Origin: an uncultured Collinsella sp.
Lineage (GTDB): Bacteria; Actinomycetota; Coriobacteriia; Coriobacteriales; Coriobacteriaceae
Assembly: GCA_900548935.1 (NCBI GenBank)
Contig: URMR01000060.1
Coordinates: 1-9,988 of the forward strand
Length of the DNA: 9,988 bases
Reading direction: 5' to 3'
This document shows positions 1-6,822 of this stretch, one piece after another. The notes under the pieces were generated by a model, which ran no database searches, was not told the DNA's origin, and saw only the letters and a list, made by a program, of their open reading frames with translations. Each line of letters begins with the position of its first letter. The stretch's first letter is position 1. The position numbers and the translations under genes are program-made.

Positions 1-448
1 CGGGGAACTGCTTGGAACGCCCGGCCTCGCCTGTGGTGGTCACAAACTCCATGTAGGCATCGAGCCCGGCGCCCGCAAGCGCAGACGTAACCAGCTCGGC
101 CGGAGTGGACGTGGCCACGCACATGGCAATACCGGCCTCCTGTGCCTGCTTCAAAAATGCAAGCAGGCCCTCGCGCGGCGGTACCTTAGAGTAACCATCG
201 ATCAGGATGTGGCTCAGCTCGCGGTAGAGCTCCTCGCCATTTGAGCCAATGCCCCACGTGTCGTGATAGGCCTGACACTCGTCCTCGAGCGACAAATGCT
301 CAAACTGGGCAAAATCGTCGACCGTCACGTCAACTCCGTGGCGGTGTAATAACTCGGGCTGGGCATAGGCCCAAACGGGGGTGCTATTAACCAGCGTGCC
401 GTCGCAATCGAAAATAAAAGCAACACTCGGGGCAGCGATGTGGTCCAT
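1..448 (-). CDS. HAD-superfamily hydrolase, beta-phosphoglucomutase-like (3' end outside window)
   Basis: The first 149 codons of a haloacid dehalogenase-fold phosphohydrolase or phosphomutase are visible; the C-terminus lies left of the window. Motif I is FDCDGTLVNS at residues 13-22, with D14 as the expected nucleophile and D16 as the expected acid/base. A helical cap follows at about residues 23-90. Motif II is VATSTP, with S114 in the usual Ser/Thr place, and the motif III lysine is probably K146 in GRSKQFP. This order and spacing fit subfamily IA (beta-phosphoglucomutase or phosphoglycolate phosphatase type). The ATG at 448-446 is preceded by a Shine-Dalgarno-like AAAGG (complement of 456-460) 7 nt away. 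The gene is divergent from the glycogen operon and shares its upstream region. A sugar-phosphate substrate would suit the setting, but that is only inferred. The family is secure; the substrate is unknown. Confidence 0.88.
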   Translation of the reverse strand, partial: MDHIAAPSVAFIFDCDGTLVNSTPVWAYAQPELLHRHGVDVTVDDFAQFEHLSLEDECQAYHDTWGIGSNGEELYRELSHILIDGYSKVPPREGLLAFLKQAQEAGIAMCVATSTPAELVTSALAGAGLDAYMEFVTTTGEAGRSKQFP

Positions 449-487
449 AAACGAGCCTTTCGATGTCAAAGGGTAAACAACCTGCTA

Positions 488-501
488 AAAACGTTTTACC
501 A
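488..501. promoter_or_regulatory. Candidate operator with AAAACGTTTT palindrome
   Basis: A perfect 10-bp palindrome AAAACGTTTT (488-497) overlaps the half-site GTTTTACCA (493-501). The same half-site recurs at 550-558 and, inverted, at 533-541. Palindromes centred on CG, of the AACGTT kind, are typical of LacI/GalR-family sugar regulators, so a repressor site shared with the palindrome at 533-558 is plausible. It lies about 40 bp upstream of the start codon of the divergent HAD gene, where it could also affect that gene. The regulator is not in this window. Confidence 0.4.
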
Positions 502-532
502 AACGTCAACCTAACTATCTAGAAACCCTAAT

Positions 533-558
533 TGGTAAAACTGTCAAGAGTTTTACCA
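533..558. promoter_or_regulatory. Perfect inverted repeat, candidate repressor operator
   Basis: The arms TGGTAAAACT (533-542) and AGTTTTACCA (549-558) are exact reverse complements separated by 6 nt. The right arm covers the candidate -35 element of the glgB promoter, the normal geometry for repression by a dimeric regulator. No T-run follows and no gene ends here, so a terminator is unlikely. A transcriptional regulator responding to a sugar or polysaccharide is the natural reading, but the protein is not identified. Confidence 0.6.
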
Positions 559-582
559 TCGCAATTCTGCCAGTGGTATAAA
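553..582 (+). promoter_or_regulatory. Candidate glgB operon promoter (extended -10)
   Basis: TGGTATAAA at 574-582 is a good extended -10 element (TGn followed by TATAAA at 577-582). It is preceded at an 18-bp spacing by TTACCA (553-558), which matches four of six bases of the -35 consensus. Transcription would start near 589. TATCAT (624-629) and TATAAG (629-634) are other -10-like hexamers, but no -35 lies at the right distance from them. This is a sequence-only prediction. Confidence 0.5.
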
Positions 583-588
583 CATGGC

Positions 589-794
589 GCTTACCGATTA
601 AACGCCACCGCAAAAACACTTCCTATCATATAAGTAACGAACAGGTGTTATCGTAGTTTTTGCCGAAAGTTCCACCGAGCACGCGAGGTGGAACGAATCA
701 TAGAACTATCGCCGTCCCTTCGATTCGTGCAGCCTTGGACCTTTCGCATCTAGTCACCAAGGCAACACGCTGCCGCGTCATGATGGGATCAAAC
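589..794 (+). promoter_or_regulatory. Structured 5' leader of the glycogen operon
   Basis: This stretch between the predicted transcription start and glgB contains no supported gene. It holds three perfect inverted repeats: GTTCCACC/GGTGGAAC (669-676 and 687-694), ACGAATC/GATTCGT (693-699 and 722-728) and GCCTTGG/CCAAGGC (732-738 and 757-763). The first two share two bases, so the two full stems cannot form at once, which would allow switching. The glgB frame is open back to a TTG at 660, but the predicted extra peptide resembles nothing and that TTG has no ribosome binding site. A 5' untranslated regulatory leader is therefore preferred. The ligand or sensing mechanism is unknown. Confidence 0.45.
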
Positions 795-3041
795 GTGAGC
801 GATACAAAGCTAAAGCCAGCAACCAAAAAGCCTGCTAACCGTAAAGCCGCCCCGCACGCGCCGGAGCTCACCAAAGACGATGTCTATCTGTTTGGCATCG
901 GTACGTGGGAGCGCAGCTGGGAAAAGATGGGCGCGCACCCCGACACGCAGAACCGTACGCGCGGCTGGCGTTTTTGCGTTTGGGCGCCCGACGTTAAGAG
1001 CGTCCATGTCATTGGTGAATTTAACGACTGGGACGAGCAAGCCAACCCGCTGGTGCCCATGCATACGAGCGCTATTTGGGAAGGCTTTATTCCTGGCGCC
1101 GAGCAGGGCCAGCTCTATAAGTATCTCATAGAGACCAACGAGGGCGAAAAGCTCTACAAGGCCGATCCGTACGCCTTTAAGGCCGAATGCCCCCCGGGTA
1201 CCGCCAGCGTGCTGTGGACCCTCGACGGCTACCAGTGGAACGACGCCGCATGGCTCAAGCGCCGTGCCGGCCATAACCACATGTCGCAACCGCTTAACAT
1301 CTACGAGGTGCATATTGGCTCGTGGAAGCGCCACGGCGACGCGCCGCAGGGCGAGCCCGACGAGTACGGCAACTACCCCGGCCCCATGGATCCCTTCCCC
1401 GCGCAGCGCGGCGAGTTCTACACCTACGACGATCTGTCGGTGGAGCTCGTGGACTACGTGCGCGACATGGGCTATACGCACATTGAGGTCATGCCGCTCA
1501 TGGAGCATCCCTTCGACGGCTCCTGGGGCTACCAGACGACCGGCTATTACGCCGCCACGTCGCGTTACGGCAACCCGCAGCAGCTTATGCACTTTATCGA
1601 TGCGTGCCACGAGGCTGGCATCGGAGTGATCATGGACTGGGTACCCGGCGGTTTTTGCGCCGACTCCCACGGCCTTGCCACTTTTAACGGCCACATGCTG
1701 TTTGAGCACGAGATTCACCCCAACTGGGGCACGCATAAATTTGACTTCGCCCGCGGCGAGGTCCGCTCCTTCCTGGTCTCCAACGTGCTGTATTGGCTCG
1801 AGAACTTCCACGTGGACGGCATCCGCATGGACGGCGTGTCCAGTATGCTGTACCTCAACTTTGGCATCGACGATCCCAGCCAAAAGAAGTTCAACAAGTA
1901 CGGTACCGAGGAGGACCTGGACGCCAGCGCGTTTATCCGTCAGGTCAACTGCGCTGTTGAGGTGCACTACCCCGACGTGATGATGATGGCCGAGGAGTCC
2001 ACCGCGTGGCCGCTCGTGACCTATCCGCCGCAGGACGGCGGCCTGGGCTTCCACTACAAGTGGGACATGGGCTGGATGAACGACACCCTGCACTACATGC
2101 AGACCGATTTTCCGTGGCGCCCCGGCAACCACGGGCTGCTCACGTTCTCCATTATGTACGCCTTTACCGAGAACTTTATCTGCCCGCTGAGCCACGACGA
2201 GGTCGTGCACGGCAAGTGCTCGCTGATCGGCCGCATGCCGGGCGACTGGTGGCGCCAGTTTGCCGGCCTGCGCACGCTTGCTTTCTACCAGATGACGCAC
2301 CCCGGTGCCAAGCTCAACTTTATGGGCAACGAGATCGGGCAGTTTATTGAGTGGCGCTACTACGAGTCCATTCAGTGGTTCCTGACCGAGCAGTACGAGA
2401 CCCACCGTCATCATCAGGCGTTTATCAAGGCGCTCAACCACCTGTACACCGCCGAGCCCGCCCTGTACGAGCGCGGCTACACCGATGACGGCTTTACCTG
2501 GATCGACGCGGACAACTCCAAGCAGTCCATCGTGAGCTTTGTGCGTCAGGGCGAGGACGTCGATGACGATTTGGTGATCCTGATCAACTTTGACCCGGCG
2601 AGCTACGAGAGCTTCCGCGTGGGCGTGCCGCGCGAGGGTGACTGGGAGGTCATCTTTGACTCCGACCGTCCCGAGTTTGGCGGCAGCGGATACGCCGGTG
2701 AGGAGCCCTACACCTGCTCGAGCGAGCCCTATCCCTGGAACGGGCAGATGGACTCCATCGAGATTAAGGTGCCCGGACTGGCTGGCGTGGTGCTTAAGCG
2801 CCGCGGTCCCAGTAGCTACAAGCCGCCCGTGGTTGAGGAGCCCAAAAAGGCGACGCGCAAGCGTACGTCCTCGGTGAAGCCCAAGACTGCAGCTGCCAAG
2901 AAGGCTCCGGCTAAGGCGAAGGCTGCCAAGTCTGCTGCCAAGGCTTCGGCCAAGTCCAGCACGGCCAAAAAGGCAGCCACTAAAAAGGCTGCTCCCAAGG
3001 CCAAGGCAGCTGCTGTTAAGGCTCCTGCCAAGAAAGCGTAA
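795..3041 (+). CDS. glgB: 1,4-alpha-glucan branching enzyme GlgB with basic C-terminal tail
   Basis: GlgB cuts an alpha-1,4-glucan chain and rejoins it through an alpha-1,6 bond. A CBM48 domain (about residues 55-115, with WAPDVKSVHVIGEFNDWD) precedes a GH13 subfamily 9 barrel. Region II is GIRMDGVSSMLY, with R344 and nucleophile D346; region III is MAEES, with E400; region IV is LSHDEVVHGK, with H467 and D468. Region I reads DWVPGGF, so D281 is kept but Gly286 replaces the usual His. The all-beta C-terminal domain ends near residue 670 and is followed by a Lys/Ala-rich tail (684-748). Length is 748 residues; without the tail the size is normal. I chose GTG 795 because GGGA (785-788) sits 6 nt upstream, as before glgA. 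ATG 780 or 783 are alternatives without a good ribosome site; the TTG at 660 is unlikely. First gene of the operon, 93 nt before glgP. Confidence 0.93.
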   Translation: MSDTKLKPATKKPANRKAAPHAPELTKDDVYLFGIGTWERSWEKMGAHPDTQNRTRGWRFCVWAPDVKSVHVIGEFNDWDEQANPLVPMHTSAIWEGFIPGAEQGQLYKYLIETNEGEKLYKADPYAFKAECPPGTASVLWTLDGYQWNDAAWLKRRAGHNHMSQPLNIYEVHIGSWKRHGDAPQGEPDEYGNYPGPMDPFPAQRGEFYTYDDLSVELVDYVRDMGYTHIEVMPLMEHPFDGSWGYQTTGYYAATSRYGNPQQLMHFIDACHEAGIGVIMDWVPGGFCADSHGLATFNGHMLFEHEIHPNWGTHKFDFARGEVRSFLVSNVLYWLENFHVDGIRMDGVSSMLYLNFGIDDPSQKKFNKYGTEEDLDASAFIRQVNCAVEVHYPDVMMMAEESTAWPLVTYPPQDGGLGFHYKWDMGWMNDTLHYMQTDFPWRPGNHGLLTFSIMYAFTENFICPLSHDEVVHGKCSLIGRMPGDWWRQFAGLRTLAFYQMTHPGAKLNFMGNEIGQFIEWRYYESIQWFLTEQYETHRHHQAFIKALNHLYTAEPALYERGYTDDGFTWIDADNSKQSIVSFVRQGEDVDDDLVILINFDPASYESFRVGVPREGDWEVIFDSDRPEFGGSGYAGEEPYTCSSEPYPWNGQMDSIEIKVPGLAGVVLKRRGPSSYKPPVVEEPKKATRKRTSSVKPKTAAAKKAPAKAKAAKSAAKASAKSSTAKKAATKKAAPKAKAAAVKAPAKKA
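2844..3038 (+). repeat. Low-complexity Lys/Ala-rich coding repeat, GlgB tail
   Basis: The last 65 codons of glgB encode a histone-H1-like tract of degenerate AKKA, AKAAK and APAK units. I count about 21 Lys, 2 Arg and 25 Ala, with no acidic or aromatic residue. At the DNA level it is a run of GCC/GCT and AAG codons. It follows directly on the beta-sandwich end (KVPGLAGVVLKRRG) and is not part of the GH13 fold. Confidence 0.85.
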
Positions 3042-3066
3042 CAAAAGCGTTACCACTGCAATTACC

Positions 3067-3081
3067 CGCCCCGCGGGGGCG
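3067..3081 (+). promoter_or_regulatory. GC hairpin between glgB and glgP
   Basis: CGCCCC (3067-3072) and GGGGCG (3076-3081) form a perfect 6-bp stem around a GCG loop. No T-run follows, so it is not a standard intrinsic terminator. It may limit read-through, block exonucleases or mark an mRNA processing point between glgB and glgP. Confidence 0.45.
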
Positions 3082-3100
3082 TAAGATACAAGTCATAACC

Positions 3101-3132
3101 GTTCCGGGAGAAACATCCCCGGGGAAAGGAAC
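3101..3132 (+). promoter_or_regulatory. Competing stems around the glgP ribosome binding site
   Basis: GTTCC (3101-3105) can pair with GGAAC (3128-3132), which would bury part of the AAAGGA Shine-Dalgarno sequence (3125-3130). Alternatively CCGGG (3104-3108) can pair with CCCGG (3118-3122), leaving that site free. The two pairings share bases and exclude each other. Translational control of glgP is possible but not shown. Confidence 0.3.
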
Positions 3133-3134
3133 GT

Positions 3135-5561
3135 ATGAATAAGATCTTCGACAACAAGCAGGAGTTTACCGAGCTCTATCGCGATGCCGTCATGAGCATC
3201 AGTGGCAAGAGCGTTGAGGCCGCCAGCGACCTCGACCGCTTTAACGCCCTGGCCAAGCTCGTGGCCGAGAAGGCACGCACCGTTGCCACCACCAGCGACG
3301 CCCGTGTTGCCGCCGAGGGCAAGAAGCGCGTGTACTACTTCTCGATCGAGTTTTTGATCGGCCGCCTGCTCGACAACTACCTGCTCAACTTTGGCGTACG
3401 CGACATGGTCGCCGAGGCACTCGACGACATGGGCTTTGACCTGTCCGTCATCGAGAACCAGGAGCCAGATCCGGCTCTGGGCAACGGTGGCCTGGGCCGT
3501 CTGGCCGCATGCTTCCTGGATTCCATGGCAGCCGAGGGCATTGCCGGCTACGGCAACGGCATGCGCTACCGTTACGGCCTGTTTAAGCAGGAGATCGTCA
3601 ACGGCAGCCAGGTCGAGGCCACCGACGAGTGGCTTACCCACGGCTATCCCTGGGAGGTCCGTCGTCAGGACAAGGCCGTGACCATTAAGTTTGGTGGCCA
3701 TGTTGAGGGCTTTGAGGAGAACGGCCGCACGTTCTACCGCACGGTGGACACGCAGGATATCCTGGCCGTCCCCTATGACATCCCCGTGGTAGGCTATGCC
3801 GGCGAGACCGTCAACAAGCTGCGCGTCTGGGCTGCTGAGCCGGTCGAGGAGCACTTTGACCTGGAGGCCTTTAACCGCGGCGACTACGCTCTGGCCGATG
3901 CCGAGCGCGCCGAGGCCGAGGCCATCAGCGCCATCCTCTACCCCAACGACGCCGGCGAACACGGCCGTCTGCTGCGCCTGAAGCAGGAGTACCTGTTTGT
4001 TTCGGCCGGTATCTACAGCCTGCTCGACACCTTTGAGAAGGAGCACGGCGAGAACTGGGAGCTGCTGCCGCAGTTTGTGGCCATCCACACCAACGACACG
4101 CACCCCGCCATGTGCGGCCCCGAGCTCATGCGCATCCTCATCGACGAGAAGAAGCTCGAGTGGGATGACGCCTGGAACATCGTGACACAGGTCGTGAGCT
4201 ACACTAACCACACCATCCTGCCCGAGGCTCTGGAGAAGTGGCCCATCGGCACGTTCTCCAAGCTCCTCCCCCGCGTGTACCAGATCATCGATGAGATCAG
4301 CCGTCGTTGGCACGAGTCGTTCGATACCACGCAGGAGGGCTGGCAGGAGCGTCTGCGCCAGACCGCCATTCTGTGGGACGGCGAGATTCGCATGGCCAAC
4401 CTGTCTGTGATCTGCAGCCATAGCGTCAACGGCGTGGCCAAGATCCACTCCGACATCATCAAGAACATCGTGCTCAAGGACTTCTATGCCCTGACGCCCG
4501 AGAAGTTCAACAACAAGACCAACGGCATCTCGCACCGTCGCTTCTTTGCCGAGGCTAACCCCACCTACGCCAAACTCGTGACCGAGGCCATTGGCGACGG
4601 CTGGCTCAAGGACGCCTTCGAGCTGGAGAAGCTCAAGGAGTTTAAGGACGACACCGAGTTCCTGAAGGCCGTGGGTGCCTCCAAGCGCGCCAACAAGGAG
4701 CGCCTGGCCGCCTACGTTAAGGCCGAGACCGGTCTGGTCATTGACCCCAACACCGTCTTCGATGTCCAGGTAAAGCGCTTCCATGCCTACAAGCGCCAGC
4801 TCATGAACATCATGAAGGTGATGGACATCTACAACCGTCGCATCGCCGACCCCAACTTCCACGTGACGCCGACGACCTTTATCTTTAGCGGCAAGGCTGC
4901 CTCGAGCTACACCTTTGCCAAGGAGACCATCCGCCTGATCAACTCGGTGGCCGAGGTCATCAACAACGATCCGCGCGTCAACGAGGTCATGAAGGTCTGC
5001 TTTATCCCCAACTTCCGTGTGAGCAACGCCCAGCTCATCTACCCTGCCGCCGAGATCTCGGAGCAGATCTCCACGGCCGGCAAGGAGGCCTCGGGCACGT
5101 CCAACATGAAGCTCATGATGAACGGCGCCATTACGCTGGGTACCCTCGACGGCGCCAACATCGAGATCGCCGATCTGGCCGGCCGCGAGAACGAGGCCAT
5201 CTTTGGCCTGACCGCTCCCGAGGTCGAGCAGCTCTGGGCGTCGAACAGCTACTTTGCGTGGGATACGCTCAACAACGATCGCGACCGTCTGGGCCGCGTG
5301 ATGGACGAGCTTAAGGACAACACCTTTGCGGGCCTTTCGGGCAACTTCGAGAGCATCTACAACGAGCTCATGAACAACAACGACCCCGACCTGGTCATGG
5401 TCGATTTCCGCAGCTACGTGGATGCGTGGGAGAAGCTCACGGGCAGCTATGGCGACCAGGAGACTTGGAACCGCAAGGCGCTACTCAACACCGCCTCGAG
5501 CGGCTGGTTCTCGAGCGACCGCACCATTCGCGAGTACCGCGACGAGATCTGGCACGCGTAA
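3135..5561 (+). CDS. glgP: Glycogen/maltodextrin phosphorylase GlgP
   Basis: GlgP releases glucose-1-phosphate from the non-reducing ends of alpha-1,4-glucan chains using phosphate and pyridoxal phosphate (PLP). It is a full-length GT35 protein of 808 residues, within the usual range. The N-terminal half has the family signatures YYFSIEFLIGRLL and ALGNGGLGRLAACFLDS (from about residue 114). The C-terminal half has FIFSGKAASSY, then EASGTSNMK, in which K659 is the expected PLP-binding lysine, followed by GAITLGTLDGANIEI. The animal-type phosphorylation segment near the N-terminus is not apparent. The ATG at 3135 has AAAGGA just upstream. The gene lies between the synthesis genes glgB and glgC, so storage and mobilisation are probably co-transcribed. 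Unlike GlgB and GlgA it has no basic tail and ends at EIWHA. Confidence 0.97.
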   Translation: MNKIFDNKQEFTELYRDAVMSISGKSVEAASDLDRFNALAKLVAEKARTVATTSDARVAAEGKKRVYYFSIEFLIGRLLDNYLLNFGVRDMVAEALDDMGFDLSVIENQEPDPALGNGGLGRLAACFLDSMAAEGIAGYGNGMRYRYGLFKQEIVNGSQVEATDEWLTHGYPWEVRRQDKAVTIKFGGHVEGFEENGRTFYRTVDTQDILAVPYDIPVVGYAGETVNKLRVWAAEPVEEHFDLEAFNRGDYALADAERAEAEAISAILYPNDAGEHGRLLRLKQEYLFVSAGIYSLLDTFEKEHGENWELLPQFVAIHTNDTHPAMCGPELMRILIDEKKLEWDDAWNIVTQVVSYTNHTILPEALEKWPIGTFSKLLPRVYQIIDEISRRWHESFDTTQEGWQERLRQTAILWDGEIRMANLSVICSHSVNGVAKIHSDIIKNIVLKDFYALTPEKFNNKTNGISHRRFFAEANPTYAKLVTEAIGDGWLKDAFELEKLKEFKDDTEFLKAVGASKRANKERLAAYVKAETGLVIDPNTVFDVQVKRFHAYKRQLMNIMKVMDIYNRRIADPNFHVTPTTFIFSGKAASSYTFAKETIRLINSVAEVINNDPRVNEVMKVCFIPNFRVSNAQLIYPAAEISEQISTAGKEASGTSNMKLMMNGAITLGTLDGANIEIADLAGRENEAIFGLTAPEVEQLWASNSYFAWDTLNNDRDRLGRVMDELKDNTFAGLSGNFESIYNELMNNNDPDLVMVDFRSYVDAWEKLTGSYGDQETWNRKALLNTASSGWFSSDRTIREYRDEIWHA

Positions 5562-5598
5562 AGGCGCACGAGCTCCCCTATGCCAGCACGGCATTACT

Positions 5599-5629
5599 CG
5601 ACGGGCGCGACGTTGCGCCGCGCCCGTCG
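5599..5629 (+). promoter_or_regulatory. Strong GC hairpin between glgP and glgC
   Basis: CGACGGGCGCG (5599-5609) and CGCGCCCGTCG (5619-5629) are perfect 11-bp arms around a 9-nt loop. A smaller stem ATGCC/GGCAT (5580-5584 and 5590-5594) precedes it. Only a GGGTTT run follows at 5635-5640, so termination would be weak. It could be a partial terminator or a 3' stabiliser that sets the glgP to glgC ratio. Confidence 0.6.
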
Positions 5630-5646
5630 CTAATGGGTTTAGGAAC

Positions 5647-5672
5647 ATCGATGACAGAAGGAGAAATCGATG
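5647..5672 (+). promoter_or_regulatory. glgC ribosome binding site flanked by ATCGAT repeats
   Basis: A strong Shine-Dalgarno AAGGAG (5658-5663) lies 6 nt before the ATG of glgC. It is bracketed by two copies of ATCGATGA (5647-5654 and 5666-5673). The palindromic ATCGAT cores can pair, placing the Shine-Dalgarno in the loop and the first two bases of the start codon in the stem. Confidence 0.4.
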
Positions 5673-6818
5673 AGTAAGAAAGAATGCATCGCGATGCTCC
5701 TCGCAGGAGGACAGGGCAGCCGATTGGGGGCACTCACCCAAAAGATAGCAAAGCCTGCCGTACACTTCGGCGGCAAGTTCCGCATTATCGACTTTTCGCT
5801 GTCCAACTGCTCCAACTCGGGCATCGACACGGTGGGCGTTCTGACGCAGTATCGCCCCTACCTGCTGCATGCCTACGTGGGCTCTGGCGAGGCGTGGGAT
5901 CTGGACAGCCGCGACGGCGGTGTGTCGATCCTGCCGCCGTACGAGACGCAGACCGGTGGCGCCTGGTATGCGGGCACGGCCGACGCCATTACGCAGAACC
6001 TCGACTACATCAAGGCCAACGACCCCAAGTACGTCCTGATTCTTTCGGGCGATCACCTGTATCGCATGGACTACCGCAAGATGCTCAAGACGCACATTGA
6101 GAACAACGCGGACCTCACGGTGAGCGTTATGCCCGTGCCGTGGGAGGAGGCCAGCCGCTTTGGCATCCTGACCACCGACCCCGAGGACGGCCGCATCACC
6201 AAGTTCACCGAGAAGCCCGAGAAGCCCGATTCGAACCTCGCGTCCATGGGCATCTACATCTTCTCGGCCGACGTCCTGATCGAGGCGCTCGAGGAGGACG
6301 CTCTGGACCAGCGCTCGAGCCACGACTTTGGCAAGGACATCATCCCCAAGCTGCTCGGCGAGGGCAAGCGCCTGTACAGTTACGAGTTCCACGGCTTTTG
6401 GAAGGACGTCGGCACCATCGCCAGCTTCCACGAGACCTCGATGGACCTGCTGGGCAACAACCCCGAGTTTGATCTGTTTGACAAGCACTTCCCCATCATG
6501 TCCAACATCACCACGCGTCCGCCGCACTACATTGGCCCGGACGGTCGCCTGGACGACTGCCTGGTCTCCAACGGCTGCAAGATCTACGGCACCGCTCGCC
6601 ACTCGATCCTTTCGACCGATGTCATCATCGAGGAGCGCGCCGTGGTCGAAGACTCCGTGCTGCTGCCGGGTGCGCACGTTAAGAGCGGCGCGCACATCTG
6701 CCGCGCTATTTTGGGCGAGAACTCCACGGTCGAAGAGGGCGTGAAGCTCGGCTCTGTCGATACCACCAAGGATACGGCCGTCGTTGGAAATGACGTCGTT
6801 ATCGGGAAGGGGGAATGA
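5670..6818 (+). CDS. glgC: Glucose-1-phosphate adenylyltransferase, catalytic subunit GlgC
   Basis: GlgC makes ADP-glucose and pyrophosphate from ATP and glucose-1-phosphate, the committed and usually allosterically controlled step of bacterial glycogen synthesis. The 382-residue protein is of normal length. The nucleotidyltransferase signature LAGGQGSRLG is at residues 11-20. AWYAGTADA (98-106) contains the tyrosine of the substrate loop, SGDHLYRMDY has the metal-binding D128, and FTEKPEKP (179-186) provides the glucose-1-phosphate lysine K182. FHGFWKDVGT (240-249) closes the catalytic domain, and a left-handed beta-helix with hexapeptide-like repeats follows from about 290. The whole catalytic set is present, unlike in GlgD. 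The stop is 4 nt before the glgD ATG, so the two are probably co-translated and form a mixed tetramer, as known for Bacillus GlgC/GlgD. Confidence 0.97.
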   Translation: MSKKECIAMLLAGGQGSRLGALTQKIAKPAVHFGGKFRIIDFSLSNCSNSGIDTVGVLTQYRPYLLHAYVGSGEAWDLDSRDGGVSILPPYETQTGGAWYAGTADAITQNLDYIKANDPKYVLILSGDHLYRMDYRKMLKTHIENNADLTVSVMPVPWEEASRFGILTTDPEDGRITKFTEKPEKPDSNLASMGIYIFSADVLIEALEEDALDQRSSHDFGKDIIPKLLGEGKRLYSYEFHGFWKDVGTIASFHETSMDLLGNNPEFDLFDKHFPIMSNITTRPPHYIGPDGRLDDCLVSNGCKIYGTARHSILSTDVIIEERAVVEDSVLLPGAHVKSGAHICRAILGENSTVEEGVKLGSVDTTKDTAVVGNDVVIGKGE

Positions 6819-6822
6819 TCCG

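Noticed and set aside
504..547. - strand promoter for the HAD gene (a perfect TTGACA as the complement of 542-547, or TTGACG as the complement of 504-509)
   Set aside because: No good -10 lies at 16-19 bp from either hexamer; the best after TTGACG is TAGCAG. A promoter must exist nearby, but I cannot place it.
584..601. Five-codon leader peptide starting at ATG 584
   Set aside because: It begins at or before the predicted transcription start and has no ribosome binding site.
660..794. Extension of GlgB to a TTG start at 660
   Set aside because: No ribosome binding site precedes the TTG, the 45 extra residues resemble no GlgB N-terminus, and the DNA consists of inverted repeats typical of a leader.
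810..3056. 748-codon open frame on the - strand across the whole of glgB
   Set aside because: Its product is Leu/Val/His/Gly-rich without recognisable motifs and mirrors glgB codons. Strong G/C third-position bias leaves the opposite frame free of stops. The + strand has full GH13 signatures.
3093..4862. 589-codon open frame on the - strand within glgP
   Set aside because: Same codon-bias shadow; the product has no family features and lies opposite a clear GT35 phosphorylase.
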